From assembly GCF_012349115.1 (NCBI RefSeq), contig NZ_PQIG01000082.1, positions 22,799-86,798 of the forward strand: 64,000 bases of DNA. The letters run 5' to 3'. The DNA is from Rhizobium ruizarguesonis (GTDB lineage: Bacteria > Pseudomonadota > Alphaproteobacteria > Rhizobiales > Rhizobiaceae). Shown here piece by piece: positions 36,440 through 46,756 of this stretch; position 1 is the first letter of the stretch, and each line of letters starts with the position of its first letter. The position numbers and the translations under genes were made by a program. The notes beneath the pieces are model-generated. The model was not told the origin of the DNA. It did no database searches and was given only the letters and a program-made list of their open reading frames with translations.

Positions 36440-37903
36440 TCAGATCGGGTAGTGCCGTTTTCCCGAGGCCATGGTGATCCATCTGAGCTCGGTGAATTCA
36501 TCGATCGCGGCCTTGCCGCCGAAGCGGCCGTAGCCGCTTGATTTGACGCCGCCGAAGGGCATTTGCGGCTCGTCGGAGACGGTGGCTTCGTTGATGTGGC
36601 AGATGCCGGATTCGAGCCGCATGGCGACGGCAAGTGCTGCATTGACGTCGGCGCTGAAGACGGCGGCCGACAACCCGTATTCATTGTCGTTGGCAACCGT
36701 TACGGCCTCGTCGACGCTGCCGACCCGGATGATCGCGGCGACCGGTCCAAAACTCTCCTCGCGGTAGAGGCGCATGGCAGGCGTCACGTGATCAATGACG
36801 GTCGCGTCCATCAGCGTGCCGTTGGCCTGGCCGCCGCAGACGAGCACCGCGCCCTTTTGCAGGGCATCATCGACGAGCGACCGGACGCGTCGGACGGCCT
36901 CAGTGTTGATCAGCGTGCCGAGCGGCGTGTTGCCGTCCGTGGGATTGCCGGCGACGAGGGTTGCCGCTTTCGTGCGGAATTTGCCGACAAAGCCGTCGGC
37001 GATCTCGTCCATCAGGATGATCCGTTCGGTCGACATGCAGATCTGGCCCTGGTTCATGAAGGCGCCGAAGGCGGCCGCACGTACGGCCTCGTCGATATCG
37101 GCGTCGGCAAGGACGATGAACGGCGCCTTGCCGCCGAGTTCGAGCAGGCAGCGCTTGAGATGCCTTGCCGCGGACTCGGCAATGATCCGGCCGACACGGG
37201 TGGAGCCGGTGAAGTTGATGCGGCGCACCGCGGGATGGGCGATCAGGGCGTCGACGACAGCGGCGGCATCGCTCGGCGCATTGGAAACGACATTGATGAC
37301 GCCGCGCGGAAAGCCGGCGTCACACAGAATGTCGCCGATCAGGCCATGGGTCTTCGGGCAGAGTTCGGAAGCCTTGAGGACGACGGTGTTACCGCAGGCA
37401 AGCGGCATGGCAACGGCGCGGGTGCCGAGAATAATAGGTGCATTCCAGGGGGCAATGCCGACGCAGACGCCTGCCGGCTGGCGGACCGCCATGGCGAGGC
37501 TTCCCGGAATGCCTGAAGGAATGAGCTCGCCTGATATTTGCGTGGTCATCGCCGCCGCCTCTCGAAGAATATCCGCGCCAAGGCCGCAATTGATCGCCGC
37601 CCACTGCGCGGTGGCGCCGGTTTCGCCGGTCATGGCGGCAACGAGTTCGGATGTGCGGGCCTCCAGGATGTCGGCTGCGGCATTCAGAAGCCTGCGCCGT
37701 TCGCCCGGGCCGGTCTGCGACCAGTCCGGAAAGGCTGCTGCTGCCGCATTGGCTGCCCTCGTCATGTCGGCAACGGATCCTGCCGAGGCGATCGTTGCGA
37801 CGTCGCCGGTCAACGGATCGATGCGTTCGAAGGTGGCCCCTTCGGAAGCGTCCATCGCCTCGTTGTTGATCATCAGCTTTGCCGCGAACACTGTTCCACC
37901 CAT
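36440..37903 (-). CDS. vdh: Vanillin-dehydrogenase-like aldehyde dehydrogenase (copy 2)
   Basis: Paralogue of the enzyme at the other end of the operon, with the same blocks in order: AMTTQISGELIPSGIPG, APWNAPIILGTRAVAMPLAC, NFTGSTRVGR, LELGGKAP (general base Glu) and NQGQICMSTE (catalytic Cys). The open frame reaches 37987 but its first 28 codons cover a tandem repeat that looks regulatory; I use the ATG at 37903, and an ATG at 37873 is also plausible because the family usually begins near the LMINNEAM segment. It heads the minus-strand operon and is divergent from the AraC gene. Product about 487 residues. Confidence 0.85.
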   Translation of the reverse strand: MGGTVFAAKLMINNEAMDASEGATFERIDPLTGDVATIASAGSVADMTRAANAAAAAFPDWSQTGPGERRRLLNAAADILEARTSELVAAMTGETGATAQWAAINCGLGADILREAAAMTTQISGELIPSGIPGSLAMAVRQPAGVCVGIAPWNAPIILGTRAVAMPLACGNTVVLKASELCPKTHGLIGDILCDAGFPRGVINVVSNAPSDAAAVVDALIAHPAVRRINFTGSTRVGRIIAESAARHLKRCLLELGGKAPFIVLADADIDEAVRAAAFGAFMNQGQICMSTERIILMDEIADGFVGKFRTKAATLVAGNPTDGNTPLGTLINTEAVRRVRSLVDDALQKGAVLVCGGQANGTLMDATVIDHVTPAMRLYREESFGPVAAIIRVGSVDEAVTVANDNEYGLSAAVFSADVNAALAVAMRLESGICHINEATVSDEPQMPFGGVKSSGYGRFGGKAAIDEFTELRWITMASGKRHYPI

Positions 37904-37907
37904 TTGC

Positions 37908-37933
37908 CACGTATTGGCGCCACGTGTTGGCGC
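37908..37933. promoter_or_regulatory. Tandem 13-base repeat, possible operator for the AraC-controlled operon
   Basis: Two head-to-tail 13-base units, CACGTATTGGCGC (37908-37920) and CACGTGTTGGCGC (37921-37933), differ at one position. Each contains the self-complementary core TTGGCGCCA when joined to the next bases. They lie just upstream of the chosen vdh start and about 220 bases from the divergent AraC gene. Paired direct repeats are the typical layout of AraC-family operators. Confidence 0.5.
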
Positions 37934-38151
37934 CAGATGCTGGTTTGCGTTGTTGCCATGGGAGAAAACGAGCGGACGCGGCGCCACGAGGGCTGCCTCA
38001 CCGTTCCTGCATCTGTTGAAGTGCCTCCTCCCAAAGGCTGATGGGGATAAGGTTACGCCGATCGAGTGTGGATGGAATGCGATTTATTGGGTTAATATTG
38101 TAATTATCCGGCGATTACCGCATTGTTTGCTGCGGGAATGGAGGAAAAGCG

Positions 38152-39051
38152 TTGGCAACGGACGGGGGGATTCATCACTATGCCAGGGGCGAGTGGCACG
38201 GGCCGTCACTGTCGCACCGGCGCATCCGTTTTCAAAAGGGACTGTATTCAGATTTCCACCATTTCCTTCTGCTCGGGGAGGGGAGCGGGGAGCTTCACTT
38301 CGACAATGGCGAGCATCGGCCGCTGCACGGACCGTTGCTCGCCTTCCTGCCGCCGCAGGCGCGATGCGACCTGTCGATATCAGCTGGAACCGCGGCTCAT
38401 CTGGTCGGCGCTTCGCCGCAGATCATGGTCGATGCGATCGGCGACAAGGTGGAATCCTATTCGCTGCGCATCTTCACCGAACAGCGCAAGCTGGTCGAGG
38501 CATTGGATCCCTTGGCTGTGGCCGAAATCAGCCCGCTGATTTCTGGTTTCGTGCGGGAACTCGGCGATCCCTCCCGCTCCTCCTGGATGGTCGCATCCGC
38601 TTACATCAGGCTCATCCTGATGGCGCTTTGGCGTGGGTCCGATGGCGAAAGAAGCGAGCAGCGCGGGCAGGGCGAAGTGGGATCGATTCTGCAGAGATAT
38701 CGGCAGCTGGTCGAGGCGGGTTTCCGCCAGCACCGGCCGATCAGCGATTATGCCGCGGAGTTGGGCGTCACGGCCGACCGGCTTCATTCCATCTGCCAAA
38801 GGGCGCTCGGCCGCTCGCCGATCCAGCTGCTGCATGAGCGCGTGGTGCAGGAGGCAAAGCTGAGATTGGAGCGGTCGGCCCGCAATATCCAGGAAATCTC
38901 CGACAGCCTCGGCTTTCGCGACCCGACCTATTTCAGCCATTTCTTCAAGCGCAAGACCGGGCTTTCGCCCGCCGGCTACCGTGAGATCGCCCGCGCTTCA
39001 GCCGGCTTGGAAAACAGCATGCTGTCTTCGGGCTATGCCGATTGGCCTTAA
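38152..39051 (+). CDS. AraC-family transcriptional regulator
   Basis: The 299-residue product has an N-terminal cupin-like sensing half (with HHFLLLGEGSGELHFDNG) and a C-terminal AraC-type double helix-turn-helix (about residues 185-285), with ISDYAAELGVTADRLHSIC and IQEISDSLGFRDPTYFSHFF as recognition regions. The start is TTG at 38152 with GGAGG seven bases upstream. It is divergent from vdh copy 2 and probably activates the vdh-ABC-SDR-vdh operon in response to an aromatic compound; the inducer is not evident. Confidence 0.9.
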   Translation: MATDGGIHHYARGEWHGPSLSHRRIRFQKGLYSDFHHFLLLGEGSGELHFDNGEHRPLHGPLLAFLPPQARCDLSISAGTAAHLVGASPQIMVDAIGDKVESYSLRIFTEQRKLVEALDPLAVAEISPLISGFVRELGDPSRSSWMVASAYIRLILMALWRGSDGERSEQRGQGEVGSILQRYRQLVEAGFRQHRPISDYAAELGVTADRLHSICQRALGRSPIQLLHERVVQEAKLRLERSARNIQEISDSLGFRDPTYFSHFFKRKTGLSPAGYREIARASAGLENSMLSSGYADWP

Positions 39052-39271
39052 GTTCAGAACTCGTCGACTGAATGGGACTGCAATTCACCCTAAAAGTGAG
39101 CGTGCGCATTGGAATTAAAATCAAAGTTTGTTTTCATCTATATTTAAAAGCAAGAAGACCAATGAGAACCGTTGGTCACCGAGATCGCAGCAATCCGCTT
39201 TTAAGCCGTCGCCCGCAATAGCCGCGAGGGGTGCGCGCTCCATGGAGGAGACGCACACCGTCACACAACTA

Positions 39272-40018
39272 TCAGCGAAAACCGCCGCTGGCGGCCAATC
39301 GTTCGCCGCTCAGCCAGCGGGCATCGTCGGAAGCGAGGAAGACGGCGACACCGGCGATATCGTCCGGCTGGCCGATGCGGCCGAGCGGCGTCTGGGCGAC
39401 CAGGGTCTCTTCGAAATCCGAGCCGATGACGCCGGCCGAGTGCGTGCCCTCGGTTTCGACTATCCCTGGCAGGATGGCGTTGACGCGGATCTTGCGCGGG
39501 CCGAGTTCCTTGGCAAGCACGCTGTTGATGCCCTCGACGGCTCCCTTCGTCCCGGTATAGACGGCGGAGGCCGGCGGCGCCAGACTGGTGACCACCGAGG
39601 AGATGTTGATGATGCTGCCGCCCTCGCCGAGATGCTTGACCGCTGCCTGGGTGGTCAAGAGAACGCCGAGAACATTCACGTCGAACATGCGACGATACTG
39701 GTCCTCGGTCACCTCACCGATCGGCGCGAATTCATAGACGCCGGAATTGTTGACCAGCACATCGAGCTTGCCGAACTCCTTGACCGCAGCATCGACCAGT
39801 CCCTGTGCCTCACTGGCCTTCGAAACATCGCCCTGCACCGCGATGGCTTTGCCACCGGCCGCGCTGATCGCCTGAACGACGGCGTCCGCTCCCGCCTTGC
39901 TCGAGGCGTAGTTGACCACCACTTGCGCACCCTCTGCTGCGAACGCCTTGGCAATCGCAGCGCCAATGCCTTTGGAGGCGCCCGTTACGACAGCGACCTT
40001 TCCTGTGAGCTTAGCCAT
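39272..40018 (-). CDS. FabG-like short-chain dehydrogenase
   Basis: A 248-residue classical SDR with TGASKGIG near the N-terminus, NNSGVYEF, catalytic Ser in INISSVVTS, Tyr-x3-Lys in YTGTKGAV and the ending GGFR. It is NAD(P)-dependent by family; the substrate is unknown. It is divergent from a small ArsR-type repressor, which likely controls it, and it has no link by operon to the phenylpropanoid genes. Convergent with the AraC gene across a 220-base gap that holds an AT-rich stretch (39100-39160) and no gene. Confidence 0.88.
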   Translation of the reverse strand: MAKLTGKVAVVTGASKGIGAAIAKAFAAEGAQVVVNYASSKAGADAVVQAISAAGGKAIAVQGDVSKASEAQGLVDAAVKEFGKLDVLVNNSGVYEFAPIGEVTEDQYRRMFDVNVLGVLLTTQAAVKHLGEGGSIINISSVVTSLAPPASAVYTGTKGAVEGINSVLAKELGPRKIRVNAILPGIVETEGTHSAGVIGSDFEETLVAQTPLGRIGQPDDIAGVAVFLASDDARWLSGERLAASGGFR

Positions 40019-40125
40019 TTATCGTTCCTTCCGATCTGGATAGCCGCCGGGATTGGCAAGCTTGTTCCATAGTTCAGAAATTCGGAACTGTTGATCTCGA
40101 TGTCAAGGGACGCTATATAAAATTC

Positions 40126-40470
40126 ATGAGACCGCTCTTTCACCCAGCCCTGGAGGACATCAAGCCCGAGGCGATCCTCTATGCGCTGTCCGATCCGGAG
40201 CGCGTTGCCATTTATGCAAAGCTTGCCGGCGCCAGCGGTGGCGGGACGTGCTCTGCGCTTGCCGATCTCGGCGACCGCGTCATTCCAAAGTCGTCGCTGT
40301 CCAACCATTTCAAGGTGCTGCGCGAGTCCGGGCTGATCGTGAGCGAGCGCCAGGGCGTGGAGATGCGCAATCAAACGCGCTGCACCGAGCTGGACGAACG
40401 CTTCCCGGGCCTGATCAAGGCCATTCTGACGGCTTACGGCCAGCTTCCAGGGCAGCCGAAGACGGATTGA
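40126..40470 (+). CDS. ArsR-type winged-helix repressor
   Basis: A 114-residue winged-helix protein with the ArsR pattern: an early LYALSDPERVAIYAKL helix and the recognition helix region KSSLSNHFKVLRESGLI, then a wing segment. The metal-binding ELCVC-type motif is absent, so it may be a non-metal sensor. It is divergent from the FabG-like SDR with 107 bases between the starts, the classical layout for a repressor of the neighbouring reductase gene. Confidence 0.88.
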   Translation: MRPLFHPALEDIKPEAILYALSDPERVAIYAKLAGASGGGTCSALADLGDRVIPKSSLSNHFKVLRESGLIVSERQGVEMRNQTRCTELDERFPGLIKAILTAYGQLPGQPKTD

Positions 40471-40543
40471 CGACCCTCTTCAGCCCTCTGCGCATCAGAA
40501 AAACGCGTGGGGCCGCAGGCAGGTCGGCAACAGCGAAGCGGGC

Positions 40544-41029
40544 TCAGCTTGCCTTGTATATCCGCTTCAACGCTGCCAGCAGCGCATCCATTTCGTCGCG
40601 CGAAAATAGGTCGATGAAACGCTGCTCGTGCTTGTCGATCAGCTCACGCGCCCGCGCGAGCATTGCGCGTCCCGCCTTCGTCAGATGAAGTTCCTGGCGC
40701 CGGCGGTCCGCCGCGGAGGGGCGGCGCTCGATCAGGTCGCGGGCGGCCAGCCTATTGACGAGGGCCATCATCGTCGCCCGGTCGGTGCCGAGCGTATTGG
40801 CAAGGTCGATCTGCGATGCGCCCGGATTGCCGGCGACGAGTTCCATCACCGCCAGCTGCTTCTGCGTCAGCGCCAGCTCCTCCATGGTTTCGGCGAAGTC
40901 GCGATAGACTGCGACATGCGCCATGCGCAGATGAAACCCCATCAGATCACCTAGCCTGCCGACGTCGAGGCCCGGCGTCACGGGAGCATCTTCGCCCTCG
41001 AAATCGTCCATCGGTGGTTTTGTGCTCAT
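40544..41029 (-). CDS. MarR-family repressor, likely sensor of hydroxycinnamoyl-CoA
   Basis: The product (about 161 residues from the ATG at 41029; an ATG at 41047 is possible) has a MarR fold: LALTQKQLAVMELVAGNPG, recognition helix TDRATMMALVNRL, and a basic wing (RRPSAADRRRQELHLT). It is divergent from the acyl-CoA ligase/feruloyl-CoA hydratase operon. MarR proteins such as FerR and CouR control such operons and respond to hydroxycinnamoyl-CoA esters, so the same is likely here. Candidate operators lie at 41083-41096 and 41172-41186. Confidence 0.88.
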   Translation of the reverse strand: MSTKPPMDDFEGEDAPVTPGLDVGRLGDLMGFHLRMAHVAVYRDFAETMEELALTQKQLAVMELVAGNPGASQIDLANTLGTDRATMMALVNRLAARDLIERRPSAADRRRQELHLTKAGRAMLARARELIDKHEQRFIDLFSRDEMDALLAALKRIYKAS

Positions 41030-41082
41030 CGTTCGTTCTCGCCTCATCCAGGCGCCATAACCATCAAAATCAGCAGGTTAGT

Positions 41083-41096
41083 CAATATCCGTATTG
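41083..41096. promoter_or_regulatory. Inverted repeat near the MarR promoter
   Basis: CAATA at 41083-41087 and TATTG at 41092-41096 are arms of a short palindrome with a four-base spacer, in the gap between the MarR gene and the ligase operon. It is a possible autoregulatory MarR site. Short length keeps confidence low. Confidence 0.35.
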
Positions 41097-41171
41097 CGGA
41101 TTTCCCCGCGCCATTCGAGCGATCGGATTTGCCTTAAACAGCCTCTTGCATCTTGCTGGGGAAAGATATTA

Positions 41172-41186
41172 GTATGTGTTGCATAC
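41172..41186. promoter_or_regulatory. Candidate MarR operator upstream of the ligase gene
   Basis: GTATGTGTTGCATAC has perfect 5-base arms around TGTTG, in an AT-rich stretch 46 bases before the ligase start. The size and AT-rich palindromic form are typical of MarR operators, and the divergent neighbour encodes a MarR protein. Confidence 0.5.
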
Positions 41187-41231
41187 AAATTTGATGCCTG
41201 CCGCGGGGAGTGGCGGGCATGGGAGGAGAAA

Positions 41232-42818
<1,587 letters not shown>

Positions 42819-42860
42819 AGCGGCCCCCGGCATTCACGCCGAAACCAATGGAGTAAACTC

Positions 42861-43685
42861 ATGACTGACATGCAATCACCGGTTCTGGTCGAATTCGATA
42901 ACGGCATCGCCTTCGTGACCCTCAATCGTCCGGAAAAGCGCAATGCGATGAATCCGGCTTTGAATGCCCGGATGCTCGAAGTGCTCGACGAGCTCGAGGG
43001 CGACGAGCGTTGCGGCGTCCTCGTCCTGCGCGGCGCCGGCGAATCCTGGTCCGCCGGCATGGATCTGAAGGAATATTTCCGCGACAATGACGACAAGCCG
43101 CGCAATGCGACGCTGAAGGCGCGGCGGCAGTCCGGCGGCTGGTGGAGCCGGCTGATGTATTTCGAAAAGCCGACGATCGCCATGGTCAACGGCTGGTGCT
43201 TCGGCGGCGCCTTTACGCCGCTCGTTTCCTGCGATCTCGCCATCGCCGCCGAGGAGGCGAATTTCGGCCTTTCCGAGATCAACTGGGGCATTCTGCCGGG
43301 CGGCAACGTCACCCGCGCGGTCGCCGAAGTGATGCGCCATCGCGACGCTCTCTATTACATCATGACCGGCGAACTGTTCGGTGGACGCAAGGCCGCCGAA
43401 ATGGGTCTCGTCAACGAAGCCGTGCCGCTGGCAGAGCTTGAAACCCGGGTCCGCAAGATCTGCGCCAGCCTGCTCGAAAAGAACCCGGTGACGCTGAAGG
43501 CCGCCAAGGACACCTACAAGCGCGTGCGCGACCTGCCCTGGGATCTCGCCGACGATTACATCTACGCCAAGCTGGAACAGATGCTGTTTCTCGACAAGAC
43601 CAAGGGGCGCGACGAGGGGCTGAAGCAGTTCCTCGATGACAAGACCTATCAGCCGGGGCTCGGCGCCTACAAGCGCGGCCGCTGA
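42861..43685 (+). CDS. ech: Feruloyl-CoA hydratase/lyase (p-hydroxycinnamoyl-CoA hydratase/lyase)
   Basis: Crotonase-superfamily enzyme that hydrates feruloyl-CoA and cleaves it to vanillin and acetyl-CoA. The 274-residue product closely fits the HCHL branch: NRPEKRNAMNP, SWSAGMDLKEYFRD, VNGWCFGGAFTPLVSCDLAI and NWGILPGGNVTRAVAEVM, the last including the active-site Glu region of the lyase. It is 42 bases after the ligase and 56 before the alcohol dehydrogenase. Its presence is the main evidence that this operon handles hydroxycinnamates. Confidence 0.93.
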   Translation: MTDMQSPVLVEFDNGIAFVTLNRPEKRNAMNPALNARMLEVLDELEGDERCGVLVLRGAGESWSAGMDLKEYFRDNDDKPRNATLKARRQSGGWWSRLMYFEKPTIAMVNGWCFGGAFTPLVSCDLAIAAEEANFGLSEINWGILPGGNVTRAVAEVMRHRDALYYIMTGELFGGRKAAEMGLVNEAVPLAELETRVRKICASLLEKNPVTLKAAKDTYKRVRDLPWDLADDYIYAKLEQMLFLDKTKGRDEGLKQFLDDKTYQPGLGAYKRGR

Positions 43686-43741
43686 GGACGAGCCCGGATC
43701 GCCGGGCCGTTCGCGAGCCGATCATAAGGAGGAGGAAAGCA

Positions 43742-44848
43742 ATGAAGATCCATGCCGCGGTGGCGCGTGCGCCCCATAGGCCGTTTTCGCTGGAAAGTCT
43801 CGATCTGGAGGAGCCGCGCGAGGGTGAAATCCTGGTTCGCGTCGTGGCAACGGGGGTTTGCCACACCGATATCGTCATGCGTGACCAGCATCTGCCGGTG
43901 CCGCAGCCGGTCGTGCTCGGCCATGAAGGCGCCGGCATCGTCGAGCGTGTCGGACCGGGCGTTGCCAAGGTCAAGCCCGGCGATCACGTGGTCATGACCT
44001 TCAATTCCTGCGGTCATTGCCCGAGCTGCAACGATCACGAGGAGACCTATTGCCACGAATTCTTCCCGCGCAACTTCTTCGGTGCGCGCGCCGATGGTTC
44101 GAGCGGGCTCTCATGCGAGGGAGAGCGGGTTCACGGCAATATTTTCGGACAATCATCCTTCGCCAGCCACGCGCTGTGCCACGAGCGCAATATCGTGAAA
44201 GTGCCTGAGGATGCGGATCTCGCGCTGCTCGGGCCGCTTGCCTGCGGCATCCAGACCGGCGCCGGCGCGGTCATGAACGCGCTGAAGGTCGAGCCGGGTA
44301 AAGTGCTTGCGGTTTTCGGCATGGGCTCCGTCGGTCTTGCCGCCGTGATGGCGGCGCGGATCGTCGGCGCTTCACGGATCATCGCCGTCGATGTCAACGA
44401 GGCGCGGCTGGCACTTGCGGCGGAACTCGGCGCGACCGACATCGTCAACGGCAAGGCGAGCGACGCGGTTGCCGCGATCATTGCGCTGACCGGCGCCGGC
44501 GTCGATTATTCGATCGATGCCTCCGGCGTGCCCGCCGTCATCGACCAGTGCGTGCGGGTGCTGGCGCCGCGCGGCACCTGCGGCATCGTCGGGGCCTCGC
44601 CCCATGGCGCGACGCTGACGCTCGACCTCACCCATATCCTGTCCGGCGGGCGCCGGGTCCGCGGGATCGTCGAGGGCGATTCCAATCCCGACGTGCTGAT
44701 CCCGTTGTTGATCGACCTCCATCGCCAGGGCCGCTTCCCCTTCGACCGGCTGATCACCTTCTATGATTTCGCCGACATCAACCAGGCGGTGGAGGATTCG
44801 GAAAAGGGCATCGTGCTGAAACCGGTCGTGCGTCAGCCGGCCGCCTGA
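43742..44848 (+). CDS. Zinc-dependent alcohol dehydrogenase, aryl-alcohol type
   Basis: A 368-residue medium-chain dehydrogenase with catalytic zinc ligands in ATGVCHTD and GHEGAGIVE, the structural zinc cluster CGHCPSCNDHEETYC and the Rossmann motif GMGSVGLAA. The sequence type matches benzyl/aryl alcohol dehydrogenases of the XylB branch. In this operon it likely interconverts an aromatic alcohol such as coniferyl or vanillyl alcohol and its aldehyde with NAD. AGGAGGA precedes the start at 43742. Confidence 0.88.
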   Translation: MKIHAAVARAPHRPFSLESLDLEEPREGEILVRVVATGVCHTDIVMRDQHLPVPQPVVLGHEGAGIVERVGPGVAKVKPGDHVVMTFNSCGHCPSCNDHEETYCHEFFPRNFFGARADGSSGLSCEGERVHGNIFGQSSFASHALCHERNIVKVPEDADLALLGPLACGIQTGAGAVMNALKVEPGKVLAVFGMGSVGLAAVMAARIVGASRIIAVDVNEARLALAAELGATDIVNGKASDAVAAIIALTGAGVDYSIDASGVPAVIDQCVRVLAPRGTCGIVGASPHGATLTLDLTHILSGGRRVRGIVEGDSNPDVLIPLLIDLHRQGRFPFDRLITFYDFADINQAVEDSEKGIVLKPVVRQPAA

Positions 44849-44869
44849 CACCGTTCAAGGGAGGAAACA

Positions 44870-46309
44870 ATGAACACCGTCACCCCAATCGCCACCGATA
44901 CCAGTTCCGATGCGATGAAGGCGCTGCTTGGCCGGCAAAGGGCGTCTTTCCTGAGGGAAGGACCGCCAGGCATCGACACCCGCATCGATCGTATCGATCG
45001 CGTCATCGCTCTTCTCGTCGACCATAAGGATGCGATTGCCGCTGCCCTGTCGGAGGATTTCGGCAGCCGCAGTGTCGAGGCGAGCCTGCTTCTCGACGTC
45101 TTTACCTGCGTCGGTTCGCTCAAATATGCCAAGGCCCATCTTGCCGAATGGCTGAAGCCCGAGCAGCACGAAGCATTGTTCCCGGACGCGGTGGCCGAAG
45201 TGGTCTATCAGCCGAAGGGGGTTGTCGGAATCCTGAGCCCGTGGAATTTCCCCTATCAGCTCGCCCTTGCGCCGCTTGCCGGCATTCTCGCCGCCGGCAA
45301 CCGCGCCATGATCAAGCCGTCTGAGGTGACGCCGGCCTCGGCCGCCTTGATGGCGGAACTCATCGCCGGCGCTTTCGACGAAACGGAAATCGCCGTCGTT
45401 CAGGGCGGACCGGCCACGGGCACGGCCTTTACGTCACTTGCCTTCGACCATCTGATCTTCACTGGCGGAACCGCAATCGCCCATCACGTCATGCGCGCCG
45501 CGGCGGAAAACCTGACGCCGCTGACGCTTGAGCTCGGCGGAAAATCACCTGTCGTCGTCGGCCGCTCGGCCGACCTCGCCGACGCGGCGCGCCGTGTCAT
45601 GACCGTCAAGACGCTGAACGCCGGCCAGATCTGCCTTGCGCCGGACCATGTCTATGTGCCCGAGGAAAGCGTCGAGGCCTTTGCCGGGCACGCGGTCGCG
45701 GCGGTCGGCGCGATGTATCCGGCGCTGAAGGAAAATCCTGATTACACCTCGATCGTCAACGCCCGCCATCTCGCCCGCATCCAGGGCCTGATCGACGATG
45801 CCAGGGTCAAGGGCGCCCGTGTCGTCGAGATCAACCCGGCGGCAGAGAATTTCTCCCAGCAATCGGCCCACCGCATGCCGCCGGCCCTGATCCTCGATCC
45901 CACGGAAGACATGCGCGTGCTGCAGGAAGAAATCTTCGGACCGGTGCTGCCGGTCCTTCCCTATCGCGATATCGCCGACGTCATCGATCGTATCAATGCC
46001 AAGCCGCGCCCGCTCGCTCTCTATTACTTCAGCCAGGATCAGCAAGAGGAGGCCCGCGTCCTGGACAACACGACCTCCGGCGGTGTGACGGTCAACGACT
46101 GCATGAGCCACGTCACGGCGGAAGGCCTGCCCTTCGGCGGCGTCGGCCATTCGGGCATGGGCGCTTATCACGGCAAGTTCGGCTTCCTCGCCTTCTCGCA
46201 TCCGCGTGCCGTCTATCATCAGAGCAGGATGGTGGAGGCGGAATACATGATGCGGCCGCCTTATGGCGAGGCGATGCGCGGCTTCTTGGCGGCGGCGATC
46301 TGCAAGTAG
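44870..46309 (+). CDS. Aldehyde dehydrogenase, coniferyl-aldehyde-dehydrogenase-like
   Basis: A 479-residue aldehyde dehydrogenase with the CalB-type layout: SPWNFPYQLALAPLAGILAAGN, FTGGTAIAHHVM, general base in LELGGKSP and catalytic Cys in NAGQICLAPDHVYVP. This branch lacks the longer N-terminus of the vanillin dehydrogenases and includes coniferyl aldehyde dehydrogenase, which forms ferulate. It ends the operon 21 bases after the alcohol dehydrogenase. With ligase and hydratase/lyase it would complete coniferaldehyde to vanillin. Confidence 0.87.
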   Translation: MNTVTPIATDTSSDAMKALLGRQRASFLREGPPGIDTRIDRIDRVIALLVDHKDAIAAALSEDFGSRSVEASLLLDVFTCVGSLKYAKAHLAEWLKPEQHEALFPDAVAEVVYQPKGVVGILSPWNFPYQLALAPLAGILAAGNRAMIKPSEVTPASAALMAELIAGAFDETEIAVVQGGPATGTAFTSLAFDHLIFTGGTAIAHHVMRAAAENLTPLTLELGGKSPVVVGRSADLADAARRVMTVKTLNAGQICLAPDHVYVPEESVEAFAGHAVAAVGAMYPALKENPDYTSIVNARHLARIQGLIDDARVKGARVVEINPAAENFSQQSAHRMPPALILDPTEDMRVLQEEIFGPVLPVLPYRDIADVIDRINAKPRPLALYYFSQDQQEEARVLDNTTSGGVTVNDCMSHVTAEGLPFGGVGHSGMGAYHGKFGFLAFSHPRAVYHQSRMVEAEYMMRPPYGEAMRGFLAAAICK

Positions 46310-46324
46310 AAGAAGCGGCGGGCG

Positions 46325-46356
46325 ATGCCGTCGGCAGCCTCGGCTGCTGACGGCAT
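46325..46356 (+). terminator. Terminator-like hairpin after the ferulate operon
   Basis: A 15-base inverted repeat (46325-46339 with 46342-46356, one G-U pair) starts 16 bases after the aldehyde dehydrogenase stop. It is GC rich with no long T run behind it. It likely marks the 3' end of the four-gene operon. The rest of the gap up to 46756 (about 400 bases) holds no gene that I can support. Confidence 0.6.
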
Positions 46357-46756
46357 GACGCGCAGCGCTGTGGGTTCGCGACCGCTCGGCTCAGGGAATG
46401 GCCCGATTGCGCAGACTTATCCGGATAACGCTATATTTTGTCATCAGGCTACGTGTCCTGATGCAGAGGATGCCGATATTAAACATGCCTTATGCATCGG
46501 GTGCTAGCCGTTGAACCGCAGGGCATTGCGGACATGAGGTCTCCTGCCGTCCTGGGGCATGACCTTTCAATTCCGGTTTCGCGTATTTCTCATGTCGTCA
46601 AATCTGGCAGCAGGCCGTGCGTGCCCATACCTCATCATCGCGGCAGTCGCCGCTTTCCTGTCGTCGCATTGCTGCCGACCGGCCTGGAGACGCAACTGCT
46701 GACGAATATAGCCTGATGGGTCTGCGATTTAACGAAGCTCAAACCAGTGTTGCCCT

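Noticed and set aside
34420..36477. 685-codon open frame opposite the ABC genes
   Set aside because: Spans three clearly coding genes on the other strand and has antisense-type composition.
36795..38837. 680-codon open frame opposite vdh copy 2 running into the AraC gene
   Set aside because: Antisense to the dehydrogenase and out of frame with the AraC protein; the real AraC start has its own SD at 38140.
46358..46756. Short open frames between the ferulate operon and the diguanylate cyclase
   Set aside because: No SD, no recognisable product and codon use unlike neighbours.
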